Below, in pieces: positions 33,650-42,400 of a stretch of 64,000 bases of DNA. Location: assembly GCA_035439445.1 (NCBI GenBank), contig DAORKG010000020.1:1-64000 (forward strand), written 5' to 3'. Origin of the DNA: UBA4416 sp035439445. Lineage in GTDB: Bacteria > Bacteroidota > Bacteroidia > B-17B0 > Aurantibacillaceae. Every line of letters begins with the position of its first letter. Positions within the stretch are counted from its first letter, which is position 1. The position numbers and the translations under genes are program-made. Below the pieces are notes generated by a model. The model was not told the DNA's origin. It worked only from the letters and a program-made list of their open reading frames with translations, and made no database searches.

Positions 33650-34897
33650 TTAGGCTAATTTTAGGTTATATTGCGGTGCAGGCTCAGAGAATACATCCAT
33701 TGCCTTATCAAGTTCCTCATTAACTATTTTTGCATAGCCTTGTGTAGTTTTAATATTTCCATGACCCATTAATTTGGAAACATATTCTATACGCATACCT
33801 TTTTTTAAGGCTCTTGTTGCCCAAGTATGTCGAGAAGTATGAAAAGTTAAATGTTTTTTTATTTCAGCTTTTTTAGCAATTACTTTTAATGCACTATTAC
33901 ACATTGAATCTTGTGAAGCTATTGCTTTAGTTAAATAATCCTCATCTGAATAATCTAAATCATTATTTAAAAATGGGAAAATAAAGTTATTTGGATTAAC
34001 ATTTTCACTATGATAAATCATTAATATGTCGATAGCTTTTTGAGGTAATTTAATTGAAACCGGAACACCTTTACATTTTTTAGTGTAAAGAAAAATGCGC
34101 TCCCCATCGAAATTAATCCATTTTAATTTACATACATCCGAAATTCTCAAGCCTCCTGCATATGCAGACAAAATGTAAGCGTTACGAGTATCGAAAATTC
34201 TTTTATGGCAATTAGTTAAGTTTAGATTTTCAATAGCTTCAATTTCTGACTCTACCAGGAAATTTTTCTCAACATTTTCCCATTTATATTTGTACCATAA
34301 AAATGGATTTTCATCATATTTAATCACTCTGTCTTTGACTGCCTCATTTATTATTCTACGAATGATTTTCATATTTGCATAAACTGTATTTGTGCAGTTA
34401 TTTCTTTTATTTCTCATGTGATGCTCGTATTCTTTCAGCCAACGAGTATTAAGGGTTTCAAAGTTTAAATCTTTACCTTGCATGTATTCCTTAACTTTAC
34501 TTATAACACCTTCTGCCTTATCATAAGTTGAGCCTGCAACTTTACCTTTTACGTCCATAAAATAAAGTTTACAATAGTCAAAAAAACTAGGCGATTCTTT
34601 ACCCATTATATTTTCTTTGATAGAAGCTGCTGAAATATCTTTAGAATTATTTTCCAATTCTAAAGCTTGATTTTCTGCTTCTGCTAATTTGTTGGTAATG
34701 GTATTATTAATACGTTGGGAATTTTTCATACCCTTTTTTACACGTTTATTTTCCTCATCCCAATTATCTTTATGAACTGTAATACCCAAAGCAATATACT
34801 TTGATTGACGATTTTTGATAATCCGGAGGTACAAAGGAGCCTCCTCTTTATTGTTCATTTTCTCCTTTCTGAAGACAATTTTTACCGATGTTGCCAT
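33650..34897 (-). CDS. Tyrosine integrase of the tRNA-Asp element
   Basis: A 415-aa recombinase: N-terminal arm-binding domain (1-90, VKIVFRKEKMNNKEEAPLYL, of the Arm-DNA-bind_5 kind), core-binding SAM-like domain (about 103-195), and catalytic domain (about 210-395) with R251 (AYAGGLRISDVCKL), H353 and R356 (TFHTSRHTWATRAL), H379 (MGHGN) and Y388 (TQGYAKI). All active-site residues are kept, so the element can probably still move or excise. It is typical of Bacteroidota integrative elements and stands next to the right att site (35073-35091). Confidence 0.93.
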   Translation of the reverse strand: MATSVKIVFRKEKMNNKEEAPLYLRIIKNRQSKYIALGITVHKDNWDEENKRVKKGMKNSQRINNTITNKLAEAENQALELENNSKDISAASIKENIMGKESPSFFDYCKLYFMDVKGKVAGSTYDKAEGVISKVKEYMQGKDLNFETLNTRWLKEYEHHMRNKRNNCTNTVYANMKIIRRIINEAVKDRVIKYDENPFLWYKYKWENVEKNFLVESEIEAIENLNLTNCHKRIFDTRNAYILSAYAGGLRISDVCKLKWINFDGERIFLYTKKCKGVPVSIKLPQKAIDILMIYHSENVNPNNFIFPFLNNDLDYSDEDYLTKAIASQDSMCNSALKVIAKKAEIKKHLTFHTSRHTWATRALKKGMRIEYVSKLMGHGNIKTTQGYAKIVNEELDKAMDVFSEPAPQYNLKLA

Positions 34898-35072
34898 ATT
34901 TTTTTTCTTTCAAAATTACTACCGAAAGCAAAATTAAGGGTAAAACTTGGGGTTAAACATATCCACATTTCCTTTGCTTTTGGCTGCATTTTGTTGCTTT
35001 AAGAAATTGATTAAAATATTGATTTTTAAGCAATTAAGTACATGAGGCATGAAATTTTGGTTTGCCGCTTAT
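34898..35072. other. Right-end region of the element with candidate integrase arm sites
   Basis: No gene. GGTAAAAC (34939-34946) and GGTTAAAC (34951-34958) match the pair near the left end (there in the reverse order), and the second extends to an 11-bp match, GGTTAAACATA. The integrase promoter must also lie here. Confidence 0.55.
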
Positions 35073-35091
35073 TCCCGTCCGGACCGCAAAA
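35073..35091. repeat. Right attachment site (att)
   Basis: Exact second copy of the 19-bp tRNA-Asp 3'-end repeat TCCCGTCCGGACCGCAAAA. No tRNA precedes it, so it marks the right junction of the integrated element. Confidence 0.92.
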
Positions 35092-35118
35092 TCCTGATAA
35101 GAAATTATCAGGATTTTT
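35088..35118 (+). terminator. Probable original tRNA-Asp terminator, stranded by the insertion
   Basis: AAAATCCTGATAA (35088-35100) and TTATCAGGATTTTT (35105-35118) pair around a 4-nt loop. It sits at the same offset from the att repeat as the element's terminator does from the tRNA, so before integration it would have followed tRNA-Asp. Confidence 0.82.
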
Positions 35119-35158
35119 CGTTTTATGACGTTTTTGTTTTTATTCATCTAAAAAATAA

Positions 35159-35782
35159 TTACTCCGTTGCTGATAGAATCATCTCTTTTACAGTATAATA
35201 TTGTTTCATTTTCAAACTTTTCTCTCTTCTCCACCCACTTGAAACATTTATATTGAATAAGGTCGCAACTTCCTTATAATTCATGTGATTCAAAAAAGCC
35301 TTCACGTACTCAAAATCTCCTTTTTTCCATGAATCCAAATAATCCTCATATATCATAAACAGGTTATTAAGATACAAACTTGTTTTTTCATCACTCGTGG
35401 CAATCAAAAAACGGCAATCTGTTTTTTTTATCAAATCTAATCGTTGTCGGGCATCAATTAAACCAAAGCCTAATCTCTCGTATGCCGTATGCTTGCTTTG
35501 AACCGACTCCAAAGTATCATGATACAATACGTGTTTTAATTTAAAATCCAGATTATTTTCGATAATACACTCTTCAATATCAAAAATCATTTCCAAGGTT
35601 CCCTGCAAACTATTGGTAATACCCTGAAATTCATTGGCCATAACCATATCTAATGACGTAATGAAATGCTTTTTATGAATCTTGTTAATCACTCCGATGA
35701 CATTTCTGAGGTCTTTTTGAATTGACTCATGAGAACTGGAACCCAAATTCCTGACCGCAGACATTAATATGAAATGTTCCAT
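35159..35782 (-). CDS. SatD family protein
   Basis: A 207-aa protein that resembles the SatD family (small regulators of unknown biochemical role). Matching features: the opening VNxxSSHESIQKDL segment, the central DMVMANEFQGI (in place of the usual GDEFQG), an arginine-containing AYERLGFGLIDARQRLDLIKK segment, and a C-terminal HTH-like stretch (NYKEVATLFNINVSSGWRREKSLKM) fitting a DNA-binding role. It flanks the right end of the element but lies outside it. Assignment is from motif resemblance. Confidence 0.6.
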   Translation of the reverse strand: MEHFILMSAVRNLGSSSHESIQKDLRNVIGVINKIHKKHFITSLDMVMANEFQGITNSLQGTLEMIFDIEECIIENNLDFKLKHVLYHDTLESVQSKHTAYERLGFGLIDARQRLDLIKKTDCRFLIATSDEKTSLYLNNLFMIYEDYLDSWKKGDFEYVKAFLNHMNYKEVATLFNINVSSGWRREKSLKMKQYYTVKEMILSATE

Positions 35783-35852
35783 AGGTTAAATTTGATATTT
35801 TTGCATAAATAGCGCAAAATTAAAAAAATATTTCAAATAGTGGTTGATTTTA

Positions 35853-35883
35853 CTTGGCAACTAGGAAAAAAGACATATATTTG
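35853..35883 (+). promoter_or_regulatory. Promoter of the ribosomal protein operon
   Basis: CTTG (35853-35856), 19 bp, TATATTTG (35876-35883): a near-perfect Bacteroidota promoter, 32 nt before the rplM start codon. Confidence 0.78.
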
Positions 35884-35915
35884 CAGCCCAATTTAGAAAA
35901 TTAAAACAAATAAAC

Positions 35916-36374
35916 GTGGACGCATTAAGTTATAAAACAAAATTTGTCAACAAAGCTAACTCAGATAAAGAGTGGTTATTAGTTGACGCAGAAAACGAAG
36001 TGGTAGGTCGCCTTGCTTCGAAATTAGCGTATTTAATACGTGGAAAGCATAAAACTAACTTTACACCTCATAGTGATTGTGGTGCTAATATCGTTGTAAT
36101 CAACGCTGATAAAGTTCGTTTCACAGGTGCTAAAATGGATGATAAAGAATACGTACGTTACACTGGTCACCCAGGTGGACAACGTTTCGCTACACCAAAA
36201 GAAATGTTAGCTAAAAAGCCTGAAGAAGTAATTAAACATGCTGTGCATGGAATGTTACCTAAAGGACGTTTAGGAAGAGCATTAAATACAAATTTATTTG
36301 TATTTGCCGGTGCTGAGCATACTCATGCTGCACAACAACCAAAAAAAGTAGATTTATCAACTATTATTGCATAA
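35916..36374 (+). CDS. rplM: 50S ribosomal protein L13
   Basis: A 152-aa ribosomal protein of the large subunit, first of the rplM-rpsI-rpsB-tsf operon. Family signatures: DAENEVVGRLASKLAYLIRGK (about 24-44), HSDCGANIVVINADKVRFTG and HGMLPKGRLGRALNTNLFVFAG. The start is a GTG, which gives the normal N-terminus (DALSYKTKFVNK) and follows the promoter by 32 nt; no ATG lies near. Confidence 0.97.
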   Translation: MDALSYKTKFVNKANSDKEWLLVDAENEVVGRLASKLAYLIRGKHKTNFTPHSDCGANIVVINADKVRFTGAKMDDKEYVRYTGHPGGQRFATPKEMLAKKPEEVIKHAVHGMLPKGRLGRALNTNLFVFAGAEHTHAAQQPKKVDLSTIIA

Positions 36375-36379
36375 TATAA

Positions 36380-36766
36380 ATGGAAGTAATTAACACATCA
36401 GGTCGCAGAAAAACTTCGGTTGCACGTGCTTACTTAACAAAAGGAAGCGGTAACATTACCATCAACGGAAGAGATTATAAAGAATATTTTAAAACTCCAA
36501 CATTACATTATTACGTATTACAATCATTAAACAACGCTAAAGCTGTTGGTGAGTATGATGTGAAAATCAATGTAAATGGTGGTGGAACTACAGGGCAAGC
36601 TCAAGCTGTGCGTTTAGCAATTGCAAAAGCTTTAGTAGAAGTAAACCCAGAATTGAAAAAAGATTTACGTGCAGAAGGATTAATTACTCGTGACCCTCGT
36701 ATGGTTGAGCGTAAGAAATTCGGTCAAAAGAAAGCTCGTGCTCGTTTCCAATTCAGCAAACGTTAA
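36380..36766 (+). CDS. rpsI: 30S ribosomal protein S9
   Basis: A 128-aa small-subunit protein, 5 bp downstream of rplM. Features: NTSGRRKTSVARAYLTKGSGNITING at the start, NGGGTTGQAQAVRLAIAKALV in the middle and the basic C-terminal tail KKFGQKKARARFQFSKR, which ends in R as the family requires for tRNA contact. Confidence 0.97.
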   Translation: MEVINTSGRRKTSVARAYLTKGSGNITINGRDYKEYFKTPTLHYYVLQSLNNAKAVGEYDVKINVNGGGTTGQAQAVRLAIAKALVEVNPELKKDLRAEGLITRDPRMVERKKFGQKKARARFQFSKR

Positions 36767-36793
36767 TATTTATTTACAATACATTATACAAAC

Positions 36794-37636
36794 ATGTCAA
36801 ATACATTCAACGAATTATTAGAATCAGGTGCTCATTTTGGTCACTTAAAAAGAAAATGGAATCCAGCAATGGCTCCTTATATCTATGCTGAGAAAAACGG
36901 CATTCATATCATCGACTTAAACAAAACTGTAGCTAAAATGGATGAAGCTGCAGCAGCTTTAAAACAAATTGCTCGTTCTGGTAAAAAAATATTATTTGTA
37001 GCAACAAAAAAACAAGCTAAAGATATCGTAGCTGAGAAAGTAAAAGCTGTTGGTATGCCATATGTAACTGAGCGTTGGCCAGGTGGTATGTTAACTAACT
37101 TTGCTACTATCCGTAAAGCAGTTCGTAAAATGTCTCAAATCGACAAAATGGCTACTGATGGAACATTTGATAATATTTCTAAAAAAGAAAAATTACAAAT
37201 TTCTCGTGAGCGTGCTAAATTAGAAACTAACTTAGGTTCAGTTGCAGATTTAACTCGTTTACCTTCAGCGTTATTTATCGTAGATATTACTAAAGAACAT
37301 ATCGCTGTAGCAGAAGCAAAGCGTTTAGGTATCCCTACTTTTGCAATTGTTGATACAAACTCAAACCCAAATTTTGTTGACTACGCTATTCCGGCTAATG
37401 ATGATGCTTCAACTTCTGTTGCTTATATCATTAACTCAATGTGTAAAGCTATCAACGAAGGTTTAGGTGAGCGTAAAATGGATAAAGAAGCTACTGCAGC
37501 TGACGAAAAAGAAGCTAAAAATTCTAAAGAAGAAGCAGAAGAATTAGCAGCAGGCTTAAAAATCAAAGGCGCTAAAGCTGAAGAAGAAGAAGGTGCTCGC
37601 AAAACGGCTCGTAAAAGAACAACAGCGAAAAAATAA
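36794..37636 (+). CDS. rpsB: 30S ribosomal protein S2 with long charged tail
   Basis: A 280-aa small-subunit protein, needed for tmRNA/S1 docking. Core signatures: GAHFGHLKRKWNPAMAPYIY, ERWPGGMLTNFATIR and PTFAIVDTNSNPNFVDYAIPANDDA. It has a C-terminal tail of about 50 residues past the core, first acidic (DEKEAKNSKEEAEELAA) and then strongly basic (ARKTARKRTTAKK), which is longer than in E. coli and common in Bacteroidota. Followed by a terminator before tsf. Confidence 0.97.
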   Translation: MSNTFNELLESGAHFGHLKRKWNPAMAPYIYAEKNGIHIIDLNKTVAKMDEAAAALKQIARSGKKILFVATKKQAKDIVAEKVKAVGMPYVTERWPGGMLTNFATIRKAVRKMSQIDKMATDGTFDNISKKEKLQISRERAKLETNLGSVADLTRLPSALFIVDITKEHIAVAEAKRLGIPTFAIVDTNSNPNFVDYAIPANDDASTSVAYIINSMCKAINEGLGERKMDKEATAADEKEAKNSKEEAEELAAGLKIKGAKAEEEEGARKTARKRTTAKK

Positions 37637-37655
37637 TTTTTCACTACTATAATCT

Positions 37656-37692
37656 AACGGCCGTTCCTTGAAAAGGGAAGGCCGTTTTTTTT
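37656..37692 (+). terminator. Hairpin terminator between rpsB and tsf
   Basis: AACGGCC and GGCCGTT close a stem with TTCC/GGAA in the next turn, followed by seven T residues. Its place inside an operon suggests partial termination or mRNA processing to set the S2 to EF-Ts ratio. Confidence 0.82.
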
Positions 37693-37729
37693 AAACTCAT
37701 TTAATAAATAATTACAAAATAATAATACA

Positions 37730-38557
37730 ATGGCAATTACAGCACAAGAAGTAAACAAATTACGCCAACAAACCGGAGCAGGTATGATGGATTGTAAAAA
37801 AGCATTAGAAGAAAATAATGGAGATTTTGAAAAAGCAGTAGATTTTTTACGTAAAAAAGGTGCTAAAGTAGCAGCTAACCGTAGCGACAGAGATGCTAAG
37901 GAAGGTGTTGTTTTAGCTAAAGTATCAGCAGACGGGAAACGCGGTATCGTTATCAGTGTTAACTGTGAAACTGATTTCGTTGCTAAAAATGCAGATTTTA
38001 TTGCATTTGCTGAAACTATCGCATCTATCGCTTTAGATAAGAATGCAGCTAACATTGATGCTATTAAAGCAGCTCCTTTCAATAACGATATTACTGTTGC
38101 TGACAAGTTCATGGAACAAGTTGGTAAAATCGGTGAGAAAATTGATATCGGATACTACGAAGCAATTTCTGCTGAGAAAGTAGTTGGATATATTCACCCA
38201 GGTAACCGTGTTTCTGTTGTTGTAGGTTTCAACCAAGCTGGTGTTGCTGACGAAGTTGGTCGTAACGTAGCTATGCAAGCAGCTGCAATGGCTCCAGTAG
38301 CATTAGACAAAGAAGGAGTAACTCCTGAAATGTTAGAAAGAGAATTAGAAATTGCTCGTGAGCAAATCCGTGCTGAAGGTAAACCTGAGGATATGGTTGA
38401 GAAAATTGCACAAGGAAAAATCTCTAAATTTTATAAAGAGTCTACTTTATTAAACCAAGAGTATATTAAAGACAATAAATTAAATGTTGCTCAATACTTA
38501 CAAAGCGTTGATAAAGGCTTAACAGCTACAGCATTCAAACGTTATTCTTTATCTTAA
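37730..38557 (+). CDS. tsf: Elongation factor Ts
   Basis: A 275-aa guanine nucleotide exchange factor for EF-Tu. N-terminal UBA-like helix set TAQEVNKLRQQTGAGMMDCK, then KKALEENNGDFEKAVDFLRKKG (1-50), the CETDFVAKN motif (about 85) and a coiled-coil/C-terminal segment (QIRAEGKPEDMVEKIAQGKISKF). Usual neighbour of rpsB. Confidence 0.97.
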   Translation: MAITAQEVNKLRQQTGAGMMDCKKALEENNGDFEKAVDFLRKKGAKVAANRSDRDAKEGVVLAKVSADGKRGIVISVNCETDFVAKNADFIAFAETIASIALDKNAANIDAIKAAPFNNDITVADKFMEQVGKIGEKIDIGYYEAISAEKVVGYIHPGNRVSVVVGFNQAGVADEVGRNVAMQAAAMAPVALDKEGVTPEMLERELEIAREQIRAEGKPEDMVEKIAQGKISKFYKESTLLNQEYIKDNKLNVAQYLQSVDKGLTATAFKRYSLS

Positions 38558-38564
38558 TTTTATT

Positions 38565-38595
38565 AAAATCCCGATTTTTAATCGGGATTTTTTTT
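38565..38595 (+). terminator. Terminator after tsf
   Basis: AAAATCCCGAT and ATCGGGATTTT pair around a 5-nt loop and end in eight T residues. Confidence 0.88.
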
Positions 38596-38607
38596 GTTCT
38601 TTTTTTC

Positions 38608-38644
38608 GTCATTGCGAGTGAAATGAAGCAATCTCAAACATGAC
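38608..38644. repeat. Dispersed repeat, CATTGCGAG...GCAATCTC type
   Basis: The sequence GTCATTGCGAG followed, 9 nt on, by GCAATCTC is a degenerate copy of an intergenic repeat that I know from many genomes. ATTGC and GCAAT form a hairpin. Confidence 0.6.
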
Positions 38645-38682
38645 ATGTGATAATCAATGCTTCAAAACTAAACACCAATACC

Positions 38683-38725
38683 CTCTGTGCTCTTTGCAAA
38701 TGCTTTGCGCTCTTTGGGGTTAGAA
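38683..38725. repeat. Dispersed repeat upstream of pyrH (CTCTTTGC type)
   Basis: CTCTGTGCTCTTTGC, then TTTGCGCTCTTTGGGG: a pattern with two GCTCTTTG cores, resembling another intergenic repeat family widespread in bacteria. With the repeat at 38608 it fills the whole gap between tsf and pyrH. Confidence 0.55.
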
Positions 38726-38734
38726 ACTCAAACT

Positions 38735-39442
38735 ATGAAATACAAACGTATACTTTTAAAATTATCAGGCGAAGCCTTAATGGGTAACAAAGGATTTGGC
38801 ATCGACCAAGAACGATTAATGGAATATGCCAAAGAAATTAAAGCTGCATACGATGCAGGTTGCCAGGTAGCCATCGTAATTGGTGGGGGAAATATTTTTA
38901 GAGGTATTCAGGCAGAAAAAGGTGGTATGGATCGCGTGCACGGCGATTATATGGGAATGCTTGCTACAGTAATTAATTCGATGGCTATTCAAGCTGCTTT
39001 AGAAGGCTTAGGTGTGCAAACACGTTTACAAAGCGCTATTAAAATGGAGCAAATATGCGAACCATTTATCAGAAGAAAAGCTGTACGTCATTTAGAAAAA
39101 GGACGTGTAGTAATTTTTGGTGCAGGCTCCGGAAACCCTTATTTTACTACAGATTCGGCAGCAGCATTAAGAGCAATAGAAATTGAGGCTGAAGTTATTT
39201 TAAAAGGAACTCGTGTAGATGGAATATACACGGCAGATCCTGAGAAGGACAAAACAGCTACTAAATATGATCAAATCAGTTTTGACGAAGTTTACTCTAA
39301 AGGTCTTGAAGTAATGGATTTAACAGCCTTTACCTTATGCAAAGAAAATAATTTACCAATTATCGTATTTGACATGAATAAAAAAGGTAATCTTCAAAAT
39401 TTATTAAAAGGAGATAAAGTTGGGACATTGGTTGTAGGATAA
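38735..39442 (+). CDS. pyrH: UMP kinase
   Basis: A 235-aa amino acid kinase-fold enzyme that phosphorylates UMP to UDP; hexameric and cytoplasmic. The open frame starts earlier at a TTG (38687), but ATG 38735 gives the family start MKYKRILLKLSGEALMG. Signatures: VIGGGNIFRGIQ (about 50), VHGDYMGMLATVINSMAIQ, FGAGSGNPYFTTDSAAALRA and KGTRVDGIYTADPEKD. In many Bacteroidota frr follows pyrH; here it does not. Confidence 0.96.
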   Translation: MKYKRILLKLSGEALMGNKGFGIDQERLMEYAKEIKAAYDAGCQVAIVIGGGNIFRGIQAEKGGMDRVHGDYMGMLATVINSMAIQAALEGLGVQTRLQSAIKMEQICEPFIRRKAVRHLEKGRVVIFGAGSGNPYFTTDSAAALRAIEIEAEVILKGTRVDGIYTADPEKDKTATKYDQISFDEVYSKGLEVMDLTAFTLCKENNLPIIVFDMNKKGNLQNLLKGDKVGTLVVG

Positions 39443-39462
39443 TTACAATAAAGTAAATATTA

Positions 39463-39498
39463 AAGAGTGTTGTAAAAATCTACAACACTCTTTTTTTT
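39463..39498 (+). terminator. Terminator after pyrH
   Basis: AAGAGTGTTGTA and CTACAACACTCTT pair around a short loop; eight T residues follow. Its 3' edge touches the stop codon of the convergent sensor gene. Confidence 0.88.
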
Positions 39499-42400
39499 AC
39501 ACCCTAACACCAATTATCAATACATCATCCACCTGCTCCATCTCAGATTTCCAGTTAGCAAATTCAGATGATAATTTTTCTTTTTGTTCATTCATTGGCA
39601 AGCTACTAAGAGATAAAAGCAACTCTTTTAATTGTTTGTACATGAATTTTTTTCCTTTAGGCCCCCCAAACTGATCCGGCATACCATCAGTTAACGTATA
39701 AACTACATCATTTTTTTGCAATTCAAACTCCGCTTGATTAAAAGACTCAGAATCTCTGTCGTGTTTACCAACAGGCATTTTATCTGGTTTTAATTCTATT
39801 AATTCATTATTTCTAACTATCCAAATAGGATTATTAGCAGCGCTGTATGAAAACTTATTATTGATTAAATCAAAACAAATTAAACTACAGTCCATTCCGT
39901 CCTTGCCTCCCTGCTCACTTCCATCATTAGATAAATGTTTAATAATTTTACTACGAGTGTAGTTTAAAATATCTCTAGGTTGAAGTAATTTCTGTCCTTC
40001 AATAGCTTCGTTTAAACAAGAAATATTTAGCATACTCATAATAGCACCAGGAACTCCATGCCCTGTACTATCTGCAGTTACTAATGCAAACTGACTATTT
40101 GATAATTCAGCTCCCCAATAAAAATCACCACTTACAATATCTTTAGGTTGAAAAAACACAAAATGATTTTTCAAATTTTTGGTCAGTAAAGCATCACTGG
40201 CTAGTAAAGATTTTTGAATCCTTTGAGCATAATTAATACTATCAACAATTTCTTTATTCTTGTGTTCTAACTCGTGCTTTTGCTCAACAATAGTTTTTGT
40301 TCTTAAAGCAATAGTCTCTTCTAACATAACATTTTTTTCTTTTAAGCGCTTAGTATAAAGCCTTACAAATACAATCACAGCACCAAGTGAAAGCAAAACG
40401 TAAACAATATAGGCAAATGTTGTTCGGTACCAAGGTGGTAAAATTGTAAATGAAAAAGATATTTCTTTTGATTCAACACCCAAAATATTTTTAGCTTTCA
40501 AATGAAAAGTATAAGTTCCTTCATGAATTTTTGGAATCTCAATAACTTTTCTTTCTTCCCACTCATTAAAACCATCATCTGCACCCTCCAAATAGTAAGA
40601 AAACTGCAATAGTTCTGGACCGAAATAATTTGTTGCTGAAGGATAAATAGTTAGTTGATTATTTTTATAGGGTATTTCAATTGGCTTAACAATAAAATCT
40701 TGAGAATAATTTTCAATTAAGGTTGAATCTTTCTGATTACCAAAATACCCAACTGATATTACTGCTCTATAATTCGTTGCATTATTTTTTTGAGAAAGAT
40801 CATAGCAAAATAATCCTTGATTTGAACCAATAAACACTTTATTATTATCATAAAAAAAGTGCTTAGCATTTGTTCCTTGTATTCTAGTCAAAAAAGAATT
40901 GGTAATCTGAAAATTATCTTTTTCTGGTGCAATACATAGCATTTCTTCTATAGGAGCTAATTTTCCTTCATGATTTGACTGAAACCAAATTTCGTTTTTA
41001 ATCTGAGCTGCTGAGGCAATATAAGCTGAGAAGTTCTTTGGGTTAAATTTTACTGAACGAGTAACAATTTTAGGATTTTTAGATGTCCATTCATAAAATC
41101 CTTTATCTGTTGAAAATACAATATTTCCATTATATGTAAACACATGATTTTCACTCATCACCGGTAAACCCTCTGTTGTAGTAATATGTATTTTATTCTG
41201 ATTTGATGTTAATATAAAAATTCCATTATTGGCAGTAGCTGCGGCAACATTCCCTTCTTTATCAGAGTCAATATACCTTACCGCTCCAAGATCTTCTAAT
41301 TTAGTAATGATTTCATATTTACCTTGACTAACAGTTCCCTTATATAAATTATTGTCAGTTCCTGTGTATAAATAATTTCTAAGCGTATCATAAAACACAG
41401 AGTAGGTAAATTCTTCCAATATCAGGTTATAGTTTTTACCATCAAATAAGTATAGACCATCACCTGACGCCACAAATAGATAATCATTAGAGAAAGCCAT
41501 TGAATAACATTCTATGGTAATTGGCGTTTCTTCAAATTTAGAACCTTCTTCATTTAATTTTAATAAACCTTTATCTGTTGCAACAAATGTGCTTCCTTTA
41601 AACTGAATTACATTTTCAACCACCCCTTTAATTCCTTCTGTTTTCTTCCAAAAAGTAATTGGTGTGCTATTTTCAAAAAATGCAATTCCAAAATTTAAAG
41701 ACAACCAAAGATTATTATTTGAATCTAAAAAAATATTTTTTACAGCATCGTCTTGTAAACCATTATTTGAATTTAATTTTGACAGAACTCTTAACGTTCT
41801 GTCTGTAATGATGATACCTCCTTTTAAACTACCAAAGGCGTATTTATTATCACCTATCTTTGCACCACAATACACTTCATTTTCTTTTAACCAGTTATCT
41901 ATGAGTGATTGTCTTTTTACAAATATAGATTTAGTGGGATTTTTATCGTTGTAATACAACACATAAACTCCATCATTACGTGTAGCAACTAGATATGTAT
42001 TTCCTTCCAAATTTAGAATTGCGTATACTTTTTTGTCAGCAAACTCTTCGCTACCTTTTATAAAGTTTAGTTGACCATTTTCAAATACTTTAAATCCTTT
42101 GTCAAATTCCCTGATAAATAAATGTTTTCCAACTTTAAAGAAAGTATGAAATGCACTTCCTTCTGGTGTAAAAGATTTTATTGTTTTTTTATTGTAGTAA
42201 AACAGTTTTTCATTGCTGCAAAAAAACACATCATTTCCTATGCAATAGGTGGCCCAAGTAATCGTAAAATCCTTATCTTTTTGTTCTAATTTGCCGGATA
42301 ACGAAACATAGTCAAACGCTCCTGAAGGCTTTTGAGTTAAATATCCAAATTCGTTATCTCCTCCTACATATATTTTATCATTAATATCTTTATCTAAAGA

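Larger units (their letters stand above)
11942..35091. mobile_element. About 23.1-kb integrative element in tRNA-Asp
   Basis: Bounded by the 19-bp direct repeat at 11942-11960 and 35073-35091, with a tyrosine integrase (33650-34897) next to the right end and an HTH excisionase-like protein and RecA-fold ATPase beside it. Cargo includes six T9SS-secreted proteins and a left module of small unknown proteins. Paired octamers GGTTAAAC and GGTAAAAC occur once each near both ends (12001-12019 and 34939-34958). No relaxase, type IV secretion, terminase, portal or tail gene is recognisable, so it is not a full conjugative element or a tailed prophage; a mobilisable element, a satellite, or a small virus-like element are all possible. 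Confidence 0.9.
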
